64,000 nt of DNA from Margaritispora aquatica (lineage: Eukaryota > Ascomycota > Leotiomycetes > Helotiales > Discinellaceae): positions 447,902 to 511,901 of the forward strand of contig VJWN01000024.1 of NCBI GenBank assembly GCA_007644065.1, written 5' to 3'. The position numbers and the translations under genes are program-made. The notes below the pieces were generated by a model. The model did no database searches. It worked only from the letters and a program-made list of their open reading frames with translations, and was not told the origin of the DNA. Positions 30,172 to 41,427 of this stretch are shown here, in pieces. Positions within the stretch are counted from its first letter, which is position 1; every line of letters begins with the position of its first letter.

Positions 30172-31093
30172 TTAGATGAGGTAAGCAAGGGCAAAACCAA
30201 TAGCAGCAATTCCAGCACCAGCTGAGTTTGATTTGGCACCGTTGGAAAAGGTTGGTGGAGCAATACCTGTGGAGGTAGGACCGACTGGCGTAGCGGTGGG
30301 TGCGCGAGTGAAGCTGATTATGGATGTTCCATTGTTGATTGGTCCGATGGAAGATGGGAGAGTGCCGTTGCTAGGAGCAGAAGATGGTCCACCAGTTGGG
30401 TTTGGGACAGTGACGGTGGAAAAAGTGCTTGTAGGGCAGTATGTGGTGGTGAACGTCTGGGTGGTTGTGGTGCCATCTGTGGTGCAGGTAGTTGTGACAA
30501 TAGATGTGATTGTCGTGCTGGCGGAACTAGTAGGAACTGGGCTTGAGGAGGCAGAAACCGAGGTCGATGAAGAAGAGACTGCAGTCGTGGAGGCAGAGAT
30601 GGAGGTTGAGCTGCTTGGCAGTACTGAGGTAGAGCTTGCAACTGAGCGGGTGGTAGTTGGCGAGCAGCCTGGGACAGGGAATGTACCGTTGGCAGAGTAG
30701 ACAAGACAGCTGCAAATATGTTAGATTTGTTGAAGGCAGATGGTCAAGGAACTCACTTCTTGGAGCAAGCAGCATCACCGGCAGTCTCGGAAGTTTGATA
30801 ACATGGCGAATAGCTCAAGCCGAGAGGGAATGTACCCGAGAGATTGTCATTGCAGTTACCGGGTTGTCCAATACCGTTGTTACAGCGAATGATGATGTTG
30901 GTCTTGCCATCGTTGCTGGCACAGTATGCACCATTAGGAGTGCTAGCTGGACAGGTGAAAACGCCTGTAGTTGGGTCACTTTGAGGTGTTAGCCTCTTAG
31001 TATTGATAACTTCAACGAGGTCACTTACTAAGTCACTGCTTGAGCAGAAGCGAGAGCGGCGGAGGCGGCGAGGAGAATGACTGAGTAGATCAT
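30172..31093 (-). CDS. Secreted Ser/Thr-rich cell-wall protein, probable GPI anchor
   Basis: Three exons: 31093-31029, 30978-30757, 30709-30172; 274 aa. The N-terminus is a signal peptide (MIYSVILLAASAALASA). Residues about 20-105 form a Cys-containing domain with roughly eight cysteines (CPASTPNGAYC, RCNNGIGQPGNC, SPCYQ) joined across two 50/47-bp introns. Then comes a long Ser/Thr-rich, probably O-mannosylated stalk and a short central TTTCTTDGTTTTQTF segment. The C-terminus has a small-residue site (NGAKSNSAGAG) followed by a hydrophobic tail (IAAIGFALAYLI), as expected for GPI attachment. It would be anchored at the plasma membrane or cell wall. The family is common in Pezizomycotina and of unknown biochemical function. 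Confidence 0.88.
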
Positions 31094-31348
31094 GGTGATG
31101 AGATCGAGTTCTTAAGACTTGGTTGTTTAGGATTGTTGGTTTGTTGTTGGTTTGGTTTGAACGAAAGTGTTTGATTGAACGAACGGCTGTAGTTGTTATG
31201 CTTGAGCTGTGAACGACAGTGGTTTGTGAGTGAGAGTGTGAGTGAGAGTATTCAAAAGAGACACTTGAATGTGAAGGTCTGAGATGATGTTATTGAGTTG
31301 TTGTGGAATGAAGAAAAGAAAAAAGAGGACTGAAGGGAAATGAAGAAG

Positions 31349-31356
31349 TCTTTATA
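31349..31356 (-). promoter_or_regulatory. TATA box of the GPI-type protein gene
   Basis: TATAAAGA on the minus strand, about 256 bp upstream of the start codon. Confidence 0.45.
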
Positions 31357-31423
31357 CAGAAAAGAGAAGGTGATGTTTCTCGTTCTTTCCACCTCACTCT
31401 GCTTCCCCTTCCCTGCTCAGCCC

Positions 31424-31507
31424 TGTCCTGTCCTGTCCTGTCCTGTCCTGTCCTGTCCTGTCCTGTCCTGTCCTGCCCTCCCCTCCCCTCCCCTCCCCTC
31501 CCCTCCC
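31424..31507 (+). repeat. Compound pentanucleotide microsatellite (tcctg)n-(ccctc)n
   Basis: About ten copies of tcctg run directly into six to seven copies of ccctc without interruption; a single substitution converts one unit into the next. Confidence 0.9.
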
Positions 31508-32943
31508 CATATTCTCGTGTTTGATTCTACCTGCACTTACCTACATGGAGTTACGCGAGAGGCAGGAACGAGAATAAGCTGATGATGTTAGTGTGGGCAG
31601 GTACCAATTTGTGGCAGGTGCATTAGTGAGAGTGAGTACTCGAGTAGTGACAGTTACTTGCATTACCTTACCTTGCAGAGGTACCTTGAACTGTTGACTG
31701 GTGATCACCAAGCACCAAGCACCTGTTCATAGTTCGAGTCTTACCTTATTTTGTCCTTTCCCGTGTCCAAGTTGTGGCTGTGGCTTGCTGACTGGGGTTC
31801 AGCATCTTCGCTTGTCCAATACGAAGTGTCCAAAAGAGGATCTTTCGGCTATCCCGCCACTATGTTCAAGGACCCAAGTACGCTCTCCCCGTAGCTTCAT
31901 GCCAATGCACATCTTATGCGTCCAGAGTTCTCCAAACAGATCCACGAGGCTGGGTTAAGGTTTGATGAAGGATCTATTCTGAGCTCTCCAAGAGCCTCTT
32001 TTCCTTATTCGAACCTCACATCCAGTTTGCATGCCGATTCCAGCCTTCTTTGTTGCCTCTCGTCTTCTTTTGTCAGACTACACTACTCACTCACTCACTC
32101 ACTCTTGAACGAAACGATGAGTTGGCATTTCAAAGCCGACGGTCCTTGATGCGTGAACATTGGTAAGGTTTACCAAGAATAACATCGATACGTCAATACG
32201 AGAAGCGCACCTTACATCAATCACCTCGTGATGCAAAAAGCACTGACTAACTACACTACATGGCGGCCGACATTCCTCTCTCTCTTTCTTCTCTCCCTTT
32301 TTACCCACATCCCACATCTTCTTCCAATTCATAACGATTGGCAGAGTCTCATTGCTTCCTAGGTATAATCTTCTTGGTATGATTATGATCCAATCATCAT
32401 AGGTGTCTTAAATGTGACTCTGTCTCATAACCAACCGGCATGATGAGATGAGGACGAGGGCGATAAGAATTTGGAACATACGAACGAACGATGACGATGG
32501 TGCATCTCGCATACGGCGTGGTGGCACCGTTGGTGGTCTGAGGTGGCCTGGTCCCTCCCTGGTCACCGAGGTGATGAGTGAATGAGTGAGTGATGACTGT
32601 CTGACTGTCTGACTGTCTCCCGCTCCAAAGGAAAAGTGGCTGGGACAATGCAGCTTTGTCATCAACATCAACGCCACCCATGGCGGGGTAAATGCCGAGA
32701 GAGGAGGGGTGGCATGTTGTTGTTGGTAGTGAGTAAACCTTGCTATTGATATCTTCAGTTTCTGAAGAGTGTTCAACTTGTACTCATTATTGTCTTGAAT
32801 TTCCCAAGTTTGTAATATTACAATTATCGTGAAGCATCTCGAAATCATCGACTGCAGTTCAATCGCAGCCGATCGTGTCACTGCATCATTCCCAATCCAT
32901 CACCCTGTCCGAATCTCGTATTCACGAAGAAAATCGACCGGCC

Positions 32944-33984
32944 ATGTATGAATCAACCATCAACTTCACCCTGGATACCATTTGTCCCTGGTAAGAAAAA
33001 GTTGCTGACTGTGCAATTCCTGGCCACCTGATTATTGTTCAACACGAGAGAGCATTTCATTTGACTGACTGTTGAACTAGGACATATTTGGCCAAGAAGA
33101 GGCATGTCTTCTAGATTTTCAAATCCCTAGTTTGAAATTATGCAGTCGCTAATCTTGCGCAACGTTGCATAGACTCGATGAAGGTGAGACTTTTGAACTT
33201 TGCCGTGCTGGAATTTTATTTGTTGTTGCTTGGACATTGGGACTTCCTGAGCTCAACTCACAATGGCCATTTTTTTCGTCATATGTCTCGAAGCAGCATT
33301 TGGCTAACAGCGAGAAGCTCTCCGCCAGGTACGAGAAACAGATGCTGCATCCAAAGTCAACTTCACGGTGAAATTCCAACCCTACCAACTCTACCCCGAA
33401 GCCACACAAGTCGGTGAAGATAAATACGAGTGGTACAAGAAATCCAAGTAACCTCTTCCCTTCCACCCATTCTCTCCAGACCTACCTACTTAGTGCTCAT
33501 GCAAGCGCCTAGATATGGCGACTCGGAAGAAAAGATGAAGATGTACATCACGCTCATGACCGCATATGGCGTTTCTGCAGGCATCAACTACAAATTCGCT
33601 GGCACCGTAGCCAACACGCTTCAAGCGCACCGGGTGATTCAGCACTTCCAAGAGGCTTCAGGGCCCGAAGTAGCCAACGCCCTGGTTAACTCACTATACC
33701 AGCAATATTTCGAAGAGGAGAAACACCCAAGTTCAGCCGAGACACTACTCCAAGCGTGCCAAGACGCTGGCATTGACGAGAAAGAAGCGAAGAAGGTGGT
33801 TGATGATCAAGATGAGGGGTTGCAGGAGACAAAGATGCTAGTGCGTGAGCAGGCGAGCAATGGGGTTGACAGCGTCCCGTATGTGAGGATTGAGGGGATG
33901 AGGAGAGATATCTCAATTCAGGGTGCGAATGAGGTGGGGGATTATGTGAAAGCGCTGAAGCAGATCGTTAAGGAGAGTTCTTGA
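32944..33984 (+). CDS. DsbA/FrnE-like thioredoxin-fold oxidoreductase
   Basis: Five exons: 32944-32990, 33081-33101, 33173-33183, 33318-33447, 33513-33984; 226 aa. Exon 3 is only 11 nt and exon 2 only 21 nt; the intron between them uses a GC donor. Splicing restores the family N-terminus: TICPWTYLAKKRLDEALRQV. The active-site motif reads CPWT rather than CxxC, so only the first cysteine remains. A helical insertion domain follows (about 90-170). The cis-Pro loop SVPYVRIEG is present near the C-terminus. Such proteins are 2-hydroxychromene isomerase/FrnE-like and often cytosolic; substrates are unknown. With one cysteine it may act in glutathione conjugation or isomerisation rather than disulfide exchange (inference). 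Confidence 0.85.
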
Positions 33985-34596
33985 GTTCGAGAGATGTAAA
34001 ATACTCCTTGTCTGTTCAAATATATATATATATATATATATATTTGAGTTAGTAATATTTCAATGTCAGTAACTCATAGGTATGGCGACTTGATTTTTGA
34101 TTTCTTTTATACCCAGCGCATAATCACATGACTGACCCATCAAGATTGGATGTAACCATACCTTATTTATTCTCATTATCCGGATTGGACCACCGGCAGT
34201 CGTGATACACAACAGAGTCTCAGGTCAAGTACTTCGAATTACTACTTAATCTTTGACTTGTAATTTTTTCGCACTCACTGATGAGTTCCAATTCTCAATG
34301 ATGATATAAATCACGGGGAAAGATCTTGAGGACTGGCTATACCTACCCAATCAAGTCTAGCTCTGTCCCATTCTTGACTTCTCCTCTTCGCATCCAGTCT
34401 CAGGTATACCAATCATATACATCAACCAGGATACGTAGATAGGTAAAGTAGCGCTGCTAGCGATAGTCTGAGACCAGACAACAAGATCTAAATCTCATAT
34501 CATCCCTTCCAAGTATATATCTTTCCTTTGCATCATTTCTTTACATTTCTTACCATGTCACCTTAGCTTCATTCAGTCAACCTCCAAGCATCCATC
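33985..34596. promoter_or_regulatory. Spacer and promoter of the agmatinase-like gene
   Basis: A (TA)12 microsatellite lies at 34020-34043, just after the DsbA-like stop. A TATATA box at 34514-34519 sits about 80 bp before the agmatinase-like start codon, with CT-rich sequence between. Confidence 0.5.
34020..34043 (+). repeat. (TA)n microsatellite
   Basis: Twelve TA units, 35 bp past the DsbA-like stop codon. Confidence 0.9.
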
Positions 34597-35999
34597 ATGG
34601 CCAACATGCTTATCTCACTTATAGCACTGAGCAGCATCTCACTTGTCTCTGCTTTAAAGTCACATCAGCAAGTGCTCGATGATCATAACATCAATAGTCA
34701 AACCTCATCGTTCATCCAATCCTCCATATATGCCAAGAACCTCGACACAGCATCGCTCGGCGATCCAGTGACCTTACCACCATCTTTCTATCCTCGAGAG
34801 CAAGAAGAGTGGCCTGTAGCAGGAATCACTACCTTTGCCCACCTCGGTTTTACAGAATGTACTAAGCCAGAGAGCAGCGGCACGTTTGACATTGGGATTG
34901 TGGGCCATCCATTCGATCTTGGGGTCTCATACCGGCCTGGTGCGAGATTTGGACCGAATGGAGCTAGGAAGGGAGCGAGGAGGTTATCGCCTGGAGCTGG
35001 ATGGGAGTGAGTTGGCTCTTTTTTTTTGATTTTGTGATCTGATTTGGATGAGATGAGAATGATGTTGATGGGTGATTTCAGTATTGATCATGGTGTGAAC
35101 CCATTCAAGAGCTGGGCAAAGGTCACGGATTGTGGTGATATCTCAAATACGCCATTCGATAAGATGTTTGCCATTCGTGAGCTCGAGCATGGGATGAGAA
35201 GTATCCATGGGATGAAACCCAAGAATGAGACAGCAGGGGATGCAGTGAGGTTGGTCACTATTGGGGGTGATCATACCATCAGTGAGTCTTTCCACCCTAC
35301 CAACGATGAGATCTCACTGACAAAGCTATACAGCACTTCCAATCCTACGAGCACTCCACTCAACCTGGGGACGCGTAGCAGTTTTGCACTTTGACAGCCA
35401 TCTCGACACCTGGGATCCACGCCAGCTCGGAGGCGGATTGGGGAATCACTCAGACGTCAACCATGGCACCATGCTGCACATAGCGCATGAAGAGGGTTTA
35501 CTGTCCAACAACAGCAACATGCATCTCGGCTCAAGGTGCTCGCTGTTTGACGAGCATTTCGACATGAACAATGATCTGAGATGTGGGTTTGATATGGTTC
35601 GCGCAAGGGACCTCGACAAACTTGGCGTTGAGAAGGTCGTGCAGAAGATTGTCGAGAGGGTTGGTGCAGAGTATGTATACCTGAGCGTGGATATCGATGT
35701 CCTAGATCCTGCTTTTGCACCTGCGACGGGGACTATTGAGCCGGGTGGGTGGACGACGAGAGAGGTGAGCATGCTAGTTCTTGCTTGTTGAGTTTAGATG
35801 CTAATCCATTGGTATGCAGTTGCTGGCAATTCTTAATGGTCTCTCGGATGCCGGGCTGAAAATTGTGGGTGCGGATGTGGTGGAGTACACGCCAGTCTAT
35901 GACAATGCCGCTGAGACTACGGGGATTGCGATCAGTGCTATTGTATATGAGATCTTGCAGTGGATGGTGCATGTCCCTGTCAAGACACCGAATGCATAG
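34597..35999 (+). CDS. Secreted ureohydrolase (agmatinase/arginase family)
   Basis: Four exons: 34597-35006, 35082-35281, 35334-35764, 35820-35999; 406 aa. The product starts with a signal peptide (MANMLISLIALSSISLVSA), so the enzyme is probably secreted or vacuolar, unlike cytosolic arginase. The binuclear manganese site motifs are all visible: GGDHTI (joined across intron 2 to TLPILRAL), HFDSHLDTW and SVDIDVLDPAFAPATGT, followed by EPGGWTTRE. The last exon has GADVVEYTPVYDN, typical of agmatinases. It would hydrolyse agmatine or another guanidino compound to urea plus an amine; the exact substrate cannot be read from sequence. Secreted agmatinase-like enzymes are widespread in ascomycetes. 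The N-terminal 80 residues after the signal peptide are an extension relative to bacterial SpeB. Confidence 0.92.
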
Positions 36000-36853
36000 G
36001 TGCATATGATATTCAGACCATGTAGTTATTGCCTACCTTCTTGAGTTTATGATTTTATACAGCTAACTTGTTACAGGATCTTGAGGTCATTGTACAGTTA
36101 TTAACGAAAGATATATTAGAAACACCAAAGATTCTGCATCCCTCGATTCTTTGGGCCTCTCTCTCATCTCTGACTGGTCTCTCGCCACTCATGCAGAAAG
36201 TGTATGCATGTGAATTGCCGAAACCACATATATATATAGAATATACTACCGGTACCAGGCCTCGGGATTGATTTGCCGATGGTGCGAGTATCTAGAATGA
36301 AAAGCTTATTTATCATCTAGGAAAATCAGGGACATTCTCCTCAACTTGTGCAAGTGCACTAGATTGGGAGAGCGTAGTGTGGGGTAGCAATGCGGGGAAG
36401 AAACCTCGGAGTGTGGATTGTTAGCGAGATCGCTAGTTGTTCAACTCCCGAGTGGGATTCGACAACCCCTCTTGTAGTACTTGAGAGAATCATTAAAGTC
36501 CTTGATCTAAATTGAAGATTCATGTGTTCTATTGGTGATTTTATTACGCTTTTATTATGGGGCTTGATTTGAGTACCTTTAGTTTCGATACCTGCCTATT
36601 CCTACTTTAGTGTTTAGCGATTCATACTTCACAGGACTTGTAAGTTTTGTCCACACACATACAGCTCGAGGCTATTCTTAGCATGAGAGCTGTAGATCAT
36701 ATCATTTGTTCAGACTAGCCGTCTAATTCCTGTGATTTAGGCACATATTGTCATGTCCCTCTTTTCAATTTTCAATATATACCCCTCCTCTCTGGTCTTA
36801 CACTCAAGCCGTAAGTGTGTTCAGTTTCCTTCTCGTGTCACCAAGTTCTGAAA
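36000..36853. other. Spacer and promoter of the esterase gene
   Basis: No coding sequence supported. TATATACCCC near 36774 lies about 80 bp before the esterase start and may be its TATA element. Confidence 0.45.
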
Positions 36854-38536
36854 ATGCATCATCTTCTCTCCTTGGCTGCATGTCTGCTATCTCTGGCTGT
36901 GGCAGCACCTGAAAAGAGACAATCTGGCCCTGTAGTGCAGCTCGACTATGCCACTATCATCGGATCAAGCGCTCTGGGCATCGATTCATTCAAAGGCATT
37001 CCCTACGCTCAACCACCAATCGGGCCTCTTCGACTGAAACCACCTCAATCGATCACCAAGAACCTCGGCGTCATCACTGCAGTTGGTGTCCCAAAAGCGT
37101 GCCCACAATTCCTCACCTCAACCAACAGCTCCAACCTGCCCGTGGACGTCATCACCACCCTCACCAACACAGGCGTCTTCCAAGCCGCCACGAACGCTGG
37201 CGAAGATTGTTTGACCATCAACGTGCAACGCCCTTCCACCGCGACCGCAACCTTCAACCTCCCAGTCCTCTTCTGGATCTTCAGCGGCGGTTTCGAGTTC
37301 GGCTCCACACAATCCTACGAGGCAAGCGAATTCCTCGCCAGCTCCTCCGCTCAATCCAAAGATATCATCTACGTAGCCGTCAACTACCGCGTCGGCGCCT
37401 TCGGGTGGCTTGCAGGAAAAGAGATCCTCAAAGACGGCTCCTCCAATCTCGGGCTCCTAGACCAGCGTCTCGGCCTGCAATGGGTGGCTGACAACATCGC
37501 CCGCTTTGGCGGCGACCCTGCCAAAGTAACCATCTGGGGCGAGAGCGCGGGCGCCATCTCGGTCTTCAACCAGATGGCGCTGTACGATAGGAAACACCTG
37601 TATAAATCGCGCCCGCTCTTCCGCGCCGCCATCATGGACTCCGGGAGCGTCGTCCCCGCCGATCCGGTCGACTGCCCCAAGGCGCAGGATATCTACAACT
37701 TCGTGGTAGCCCGCTCGGGCTGCGCCAACGTCCCAGATACCCTGTCTTGTCTGCGCACAGTCCCGTACGAAACGTTCTTTGCGGCAGCGAATTCCGTCCC
37801 GGGTATCTTCGACTACCAATCCGTCGCGCTATCCTACCTCCCCCGCCCCGACGGCGTCGTCCTAACGCGCTCGCCGGACCTCCTCGCCATCTCCGGGTCC
37901 TTTGCACCAGTCCCTTTCATCATCGGCGACCAAGAAGACGAAGGGACGTTGTTCTCCCTCTCGCAGAACAACATCTCCACCACAAAAGACATAGTCGACT
38001 ATCTGCAAACCTACTACTTCCTCTCCGCCTCGCGGTCACAGATCCAATCCCTCGTCGACCTGTACCCGGACGATCCCGCCCTCGGCTCGCCTTTCCGCAC
38101 TGGACGGGCAAATAACATCTATCCACAGTTCAAGCGCCTGGCCGCCATGCTCGGCGACCTGGCGTTCACGCTCACGCGGCGCGTGTTCCTGCACTTCGCG
38201 GCTCTCTCCCGTCCAGGCGTGCCGAGCTGGAGCTACCTCGCCACGTACAACTATGGCACGGCCGTGCTGGGCACGTTCCATGCGTCGGATGTGCTGGTCG
38301 CGTATGGATACCAGCCCAGCTTTGCGAGTCGCAGCGTGCAGAAGTATTATTCGAATTTTGTGGTAAATCTGGATCCGAATGTTGGGACTGGTGGGTTGAC
38401 GCCCTGGCCGAGGTGGAGTGAGGAGGGAAGGGCACTGCTGGGTTTTGAGGCGGCCGCGAATCAGGTTCTGAGGGATGAGTTCAGGGAGGGGCAGTATCGG
38501 TTTTTGCTGGTGAATGCTAGTTCATTCTATATTTGA
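36854..38536 (+). CDS. Secreted type B carboxylesterase
   Basis: Intronless, 560 aa, the usual size. The ATG at 36854 starts a clear signal peptide ([18 protein letters not shown]) followed by a Lys-Arg dibasic site at 21-22, so Kex2 maturation is possible. The catalytic triad of the alpha/beta hydrolase fold is visible: Ser231 in GESAGA, Glu363 in DQEDEG and His475 in GTFHASD. The oxyanion region reads FSGGFEFG. The family motif EDCLTINV is present at 117-124. It hydrolyses carboxylic esters outside the cell; relatives include fungal lipases, feruloyl-type and cholinesterase-like enzymes. The substrate is not determinable. GC content and C-ending codon use are clearly higher here (37.0-38.3 kb) than in neighbouring genes. 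Confidence 0.93.
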   Translation: MHHLLSLAACLLSLAVAAPEKRQSGPVVQLDYATIIGSSALGIDSFKGIPYAQPPIGPLRLKPPQSITKNLGVITAVGVPKACPQFLTSTNSSNLPVDVITTLTNTGVFQAATNAGEDCLTINVQRPSTATATFNLPVLFWIFSGGFEFGSTQSYEASEFLASSSAQSKDIIYVAVNYRVGAFGWLAGKEILKDGSSNLGLLDQRLGLQWVADNIARFGGDPAKVTIWGESAGAISVFNQMALYDRKHLYKSRPLFRAAIMDSGSVVPADPVDCPKAQDIYNFVVARSGCANVPDTLSCLRTVPYETFFAAANSVPGIFDYQSVALSYLPRPDGVVLTRSPDLLAISGSFAPVPFIIGDQEDEGTLFSLSQNNISTTKDIVDYLQTYYFLSASRSQIQSLVDLYPDDPALGSPFRTGRANNIYPQFKRLAAMLGDLAFTLTRRVFLHFAALSRPGVPSWSYLATYNYGTAVLGTFHASDVLVAYGYQPSFASRSVQKYYSNFVVNLDPNVGTGGLTPWPRWSEEGRALLGFEAAANQVLRDEFREGQYRFLLVNASSFYI

Positions 38537-39595
38537 GGGATGGGGGAGGGAGTGAGTGGGCTTTGCTTGAGTTGGAAACGAGAGGGTGAGAGCGGATTTG
38601 GATGTAGTGGATTCAGACTTGGGCTTGGAAGAGGGGCATGCCGGTATAGCGCGATAGGAATCTTTGTTTCGATGGCCTTCTACTAGTCAACTTAAATCAC
38701 CTGCTGTCCTGAGCTCGGAATGGTGCTGGAGGAATTCCGAAGTACTTGTCCTCGTGTCTTGTCCCTTGCTCGCCAATCGAAGGGTCATCGTGTATTCATG
38801 ACAATGATGAGTTTCCACTGCATTTCTTTGTGGTCTAGAGATCTTTCTTGCATTTGGACTTTGCGGCTTGAATCCGTCATCCTCCATGATCATTCGGTCC
38901 TCATCAGCATCCCGATTTCACTTCCTTCTCGCTTAACGCCAAAGTCCACTCAATATTACTTTACCCCCATCTCCTATTCTGGCCTTGAAAACGAACCAGG
39001 AACGAGACCGCCAAAGTCAAAGCAACAAGAAGAAACATATAGCCGAGATCAGAGTTGAAGATTCGCTGTGCATCTCCGAAAACTGGCATCTCACTGATGA
39101 CGTCCCCGAGGCATTGGTTGCGAAGCTATTTATTATCTTCTAGAGTGAAAACATGAGACTTCAATCATGAACTTTTGTTTCTATGCGTTAACCCCACTCC
39201 ATCAACAAAATTTTGAACCTAGAGCTATAAATACAACCCAGATTATTGGTTCCAAGCATTTAAATTATACCTGTTGCCAAATCCGCGGTGACTTGGCTGA
39301 TCAAGCGTGCATCAGCAACAGAAACCTGTAAATTAATCTAGAAAACCTTAGATGGGGAATTGAAAATGAATGAACCCTTGCTAAAATCCAGGTTAAAATT
39401 CTTGCAGGCAATTTTCAGGCGGCTTTTGTAGGGTAATGAACAGTAAAGACCAAAGTTTTCCATACGTCAGGCTTGTATGTATTTCAACAGGATCTCCAAC
39501 GCTTAGTCCAAGCTATGAAAATCAGCGATCTGATTCTATATGTGCTACAAAACACAATCCTATACAAGCAAATCCGCTATCTCAAAGCCACCATC
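38537..39595. other. Intergenic, convergent 3' ends
   Basis: About 1.06 kb between the esterase and F-box-like stop codons. Nothing recognised. Confidence 0.55.
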
Positions 39596-41427
39596 TCAAA
39601 ACTCATTGCTCTCGATAGCCCATGGACTAGTCCGCCCAGCGGGACTCTTTGTCCAAATGGCTGCCTCCACGCCAAACATCTTCTGAATCAACTTGTCGTA
39701 CCTAATTCTCACATCACCAAGTATTCCAACTCGGCGATTAGTGAGCAGCACCGGACGCTGACCAAAGTAAATAAAGTCCAGGTTTGGCATCAGTTTCGCG
39801 TATTTGTCTGCCTGTGCTTGCATTAATATACATATTCTTCAAAATTCGAAGACGCAAAGTCTTTACTTACCTCACTCAGCACCATCACACAGTTTAATAA
39901 CTCCCAGTTTCTAGTCTTCCGAGGTGATTTCGCGGGGATGCCGTCCAATAACTTTGCCTCGTAGTAGTCCGTTCCAGGCCGTCCATTTTCGTACGTATCG
40001 CCACCAAACAGTAGTCGCTTGAGATTTGGTAGACGACTGAGATACGCCACCATATGGTCATGTCGAATGAACCAGTGAGGATTGTTCAATGCATCAGGAG
40101 AAGCAGAGAGGTGGACTTGCTGCAAAGATTTGATCTTGCTGATTTGATGGAGTGTGGTGGACGGGAAATCAACTTTACGCTTCAGCGAGACGGCGAGGGA
40201 TGTCAAGACGAAATAGTTGGTGCTGATGAAGTTTAGAATCTTGTCGAGTGCTGTGTGGTCCTTCCATTTCCACGAGATCATCAATTTGGTGAGCTGTGGG
40301 TTGGATTTGAAGAACTCGAGAAAATCGCCATCCGCCAAAGACTCTTCGTTGGTGTGACAGGGACAGGTCTTGTAGAGTCGCCAATCGAGCGTCTGTAGTG
40401 TTGGGATGTTGCCATGATTGGTCAGAGCTTGAAGCGCATGTTCTGTTTTCAGTCTGATCGAGAGGCTGCTCAAAGGCGCATGGAGGAGACATGCAATGTC
40501 AGAATCATCCACAAAGTTGAGATCAGCTAAAACAAGTGTCTGAAGCTTCGGGAAAGTCAGATCTTTGTTGGCGAAATATTGTGGGTCCCGAAAACAACGA
40601 CCACCTCTCCAAACCAAGCAGGTCAGGGTAAGAGAACAGAATTCTACCAGTTCGGCCGCAATGTGCAATCCAAGCTTTGTCTCCAATACCAAGGTCGTGA
40701 GCTGAGGCAGATGACCAGGGCGGAGGATACGGCCCAAATTTAATTCACCACGGACAGAGAAGTCGTGTAATCTCAATTCCTTGATATTCGAATCCAGCAC
40801 CAAGTTGAAATTGAAGAACCACTGCTCCACAGCACTGCATTCGTCAAAATCAAAGACCTCAAGTTGCGTACCCAACCCAACATTGCTAACCAACAAGCCG
40901 ATCCAAGACATGTAGCTCTTGAAACGGTCAGCTGAATTCTGCATCTCCCTAGCCCTGAGTTCCTGGGGCAAGAGACGCCAGAGCCTTCGATCGATGTTGG
41001 TAATCCTGGTGGAGAAATCTTGGTTCACCCTCACGTAGATGCGACGCACGCACGGGAAGATGGCCTGCTTGATCACCTCGGGTTCGACTCTACGTAGTTC
41101 AAAGCGATCTCTAAGCTCGCCGGACAAATGCATGAGCAGCCCCCAGCTGCGAGGCGTGTAGTCGAGGACTATGTCAGCGAACTGTCTTGAACGCGCCAGT
41201 TGGCGGAAATCCCGGTTGACGAGCGCCATCTTCTTTAAAGTGCGTTTATCGCCTGCATATTGCAGTATGATGGCTATTATCTCTGCAGGGAAGCGGAAGA
41301 CGAATGCTTTGGAGGTTGCGGGTTGGCACTGGTTGGCTTGGTCGAAGTATCGGGGTATGGGTGATGTTGGTGCTGCGTTTGACGCGTCGTACAGAAGGTC
41401 GAATCTCTTTAGAGGCGTAAGAGCCAT
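39596..41427 (-). CDS. F-box-like / leucine-rich protein
   Basis: Two exons: 41427-39871 and 39811-39596, separated by a 59-bp intron; 590 aa. The frame is open upstream of 41427 but offers only a GTG, so MALTPLKRFDLLYD is taken as the start. Residues about 40-90 (FRFPAEIIAIILQYA, KKMALVNRDFRQLAR) look like an F-box, which in SCF ubiquitin ligases binds Skp1. The rest contains irregular leucine-rich segments (LPQLTTLVLETKL, FPKLQTLVLADLNF, LSSLSIRL) consistent with a divergent substrate-binding LRR-like region. Substrate unknown. Such genes are numerous and fast-evolving in filamentous fungi. The second exon was added because it continues the frame with protein-like sequence up to a TGA. Confidence 0.75.

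Larger units (their letters stand above)
31094..32943. other. Divergent spacer rich in simple repeats
   Basis: Between the GPI-type gene and the DsbA-like gene. Contains a two-phase pentanucleotide tract (31424-31507), an (actc)n run near 32084-32103, and three copies of gactgtct at 32595-32620. No gene supported. Confidence 0.5.

Noticed and set aside
30233..30700. Long plus-strand frame rich in Val/Glu
   Set aside because: Antisense shadow of the Ser/Thr-rich GPI-type gene; repetitive codons on the coding strand keep the opposite strand open.
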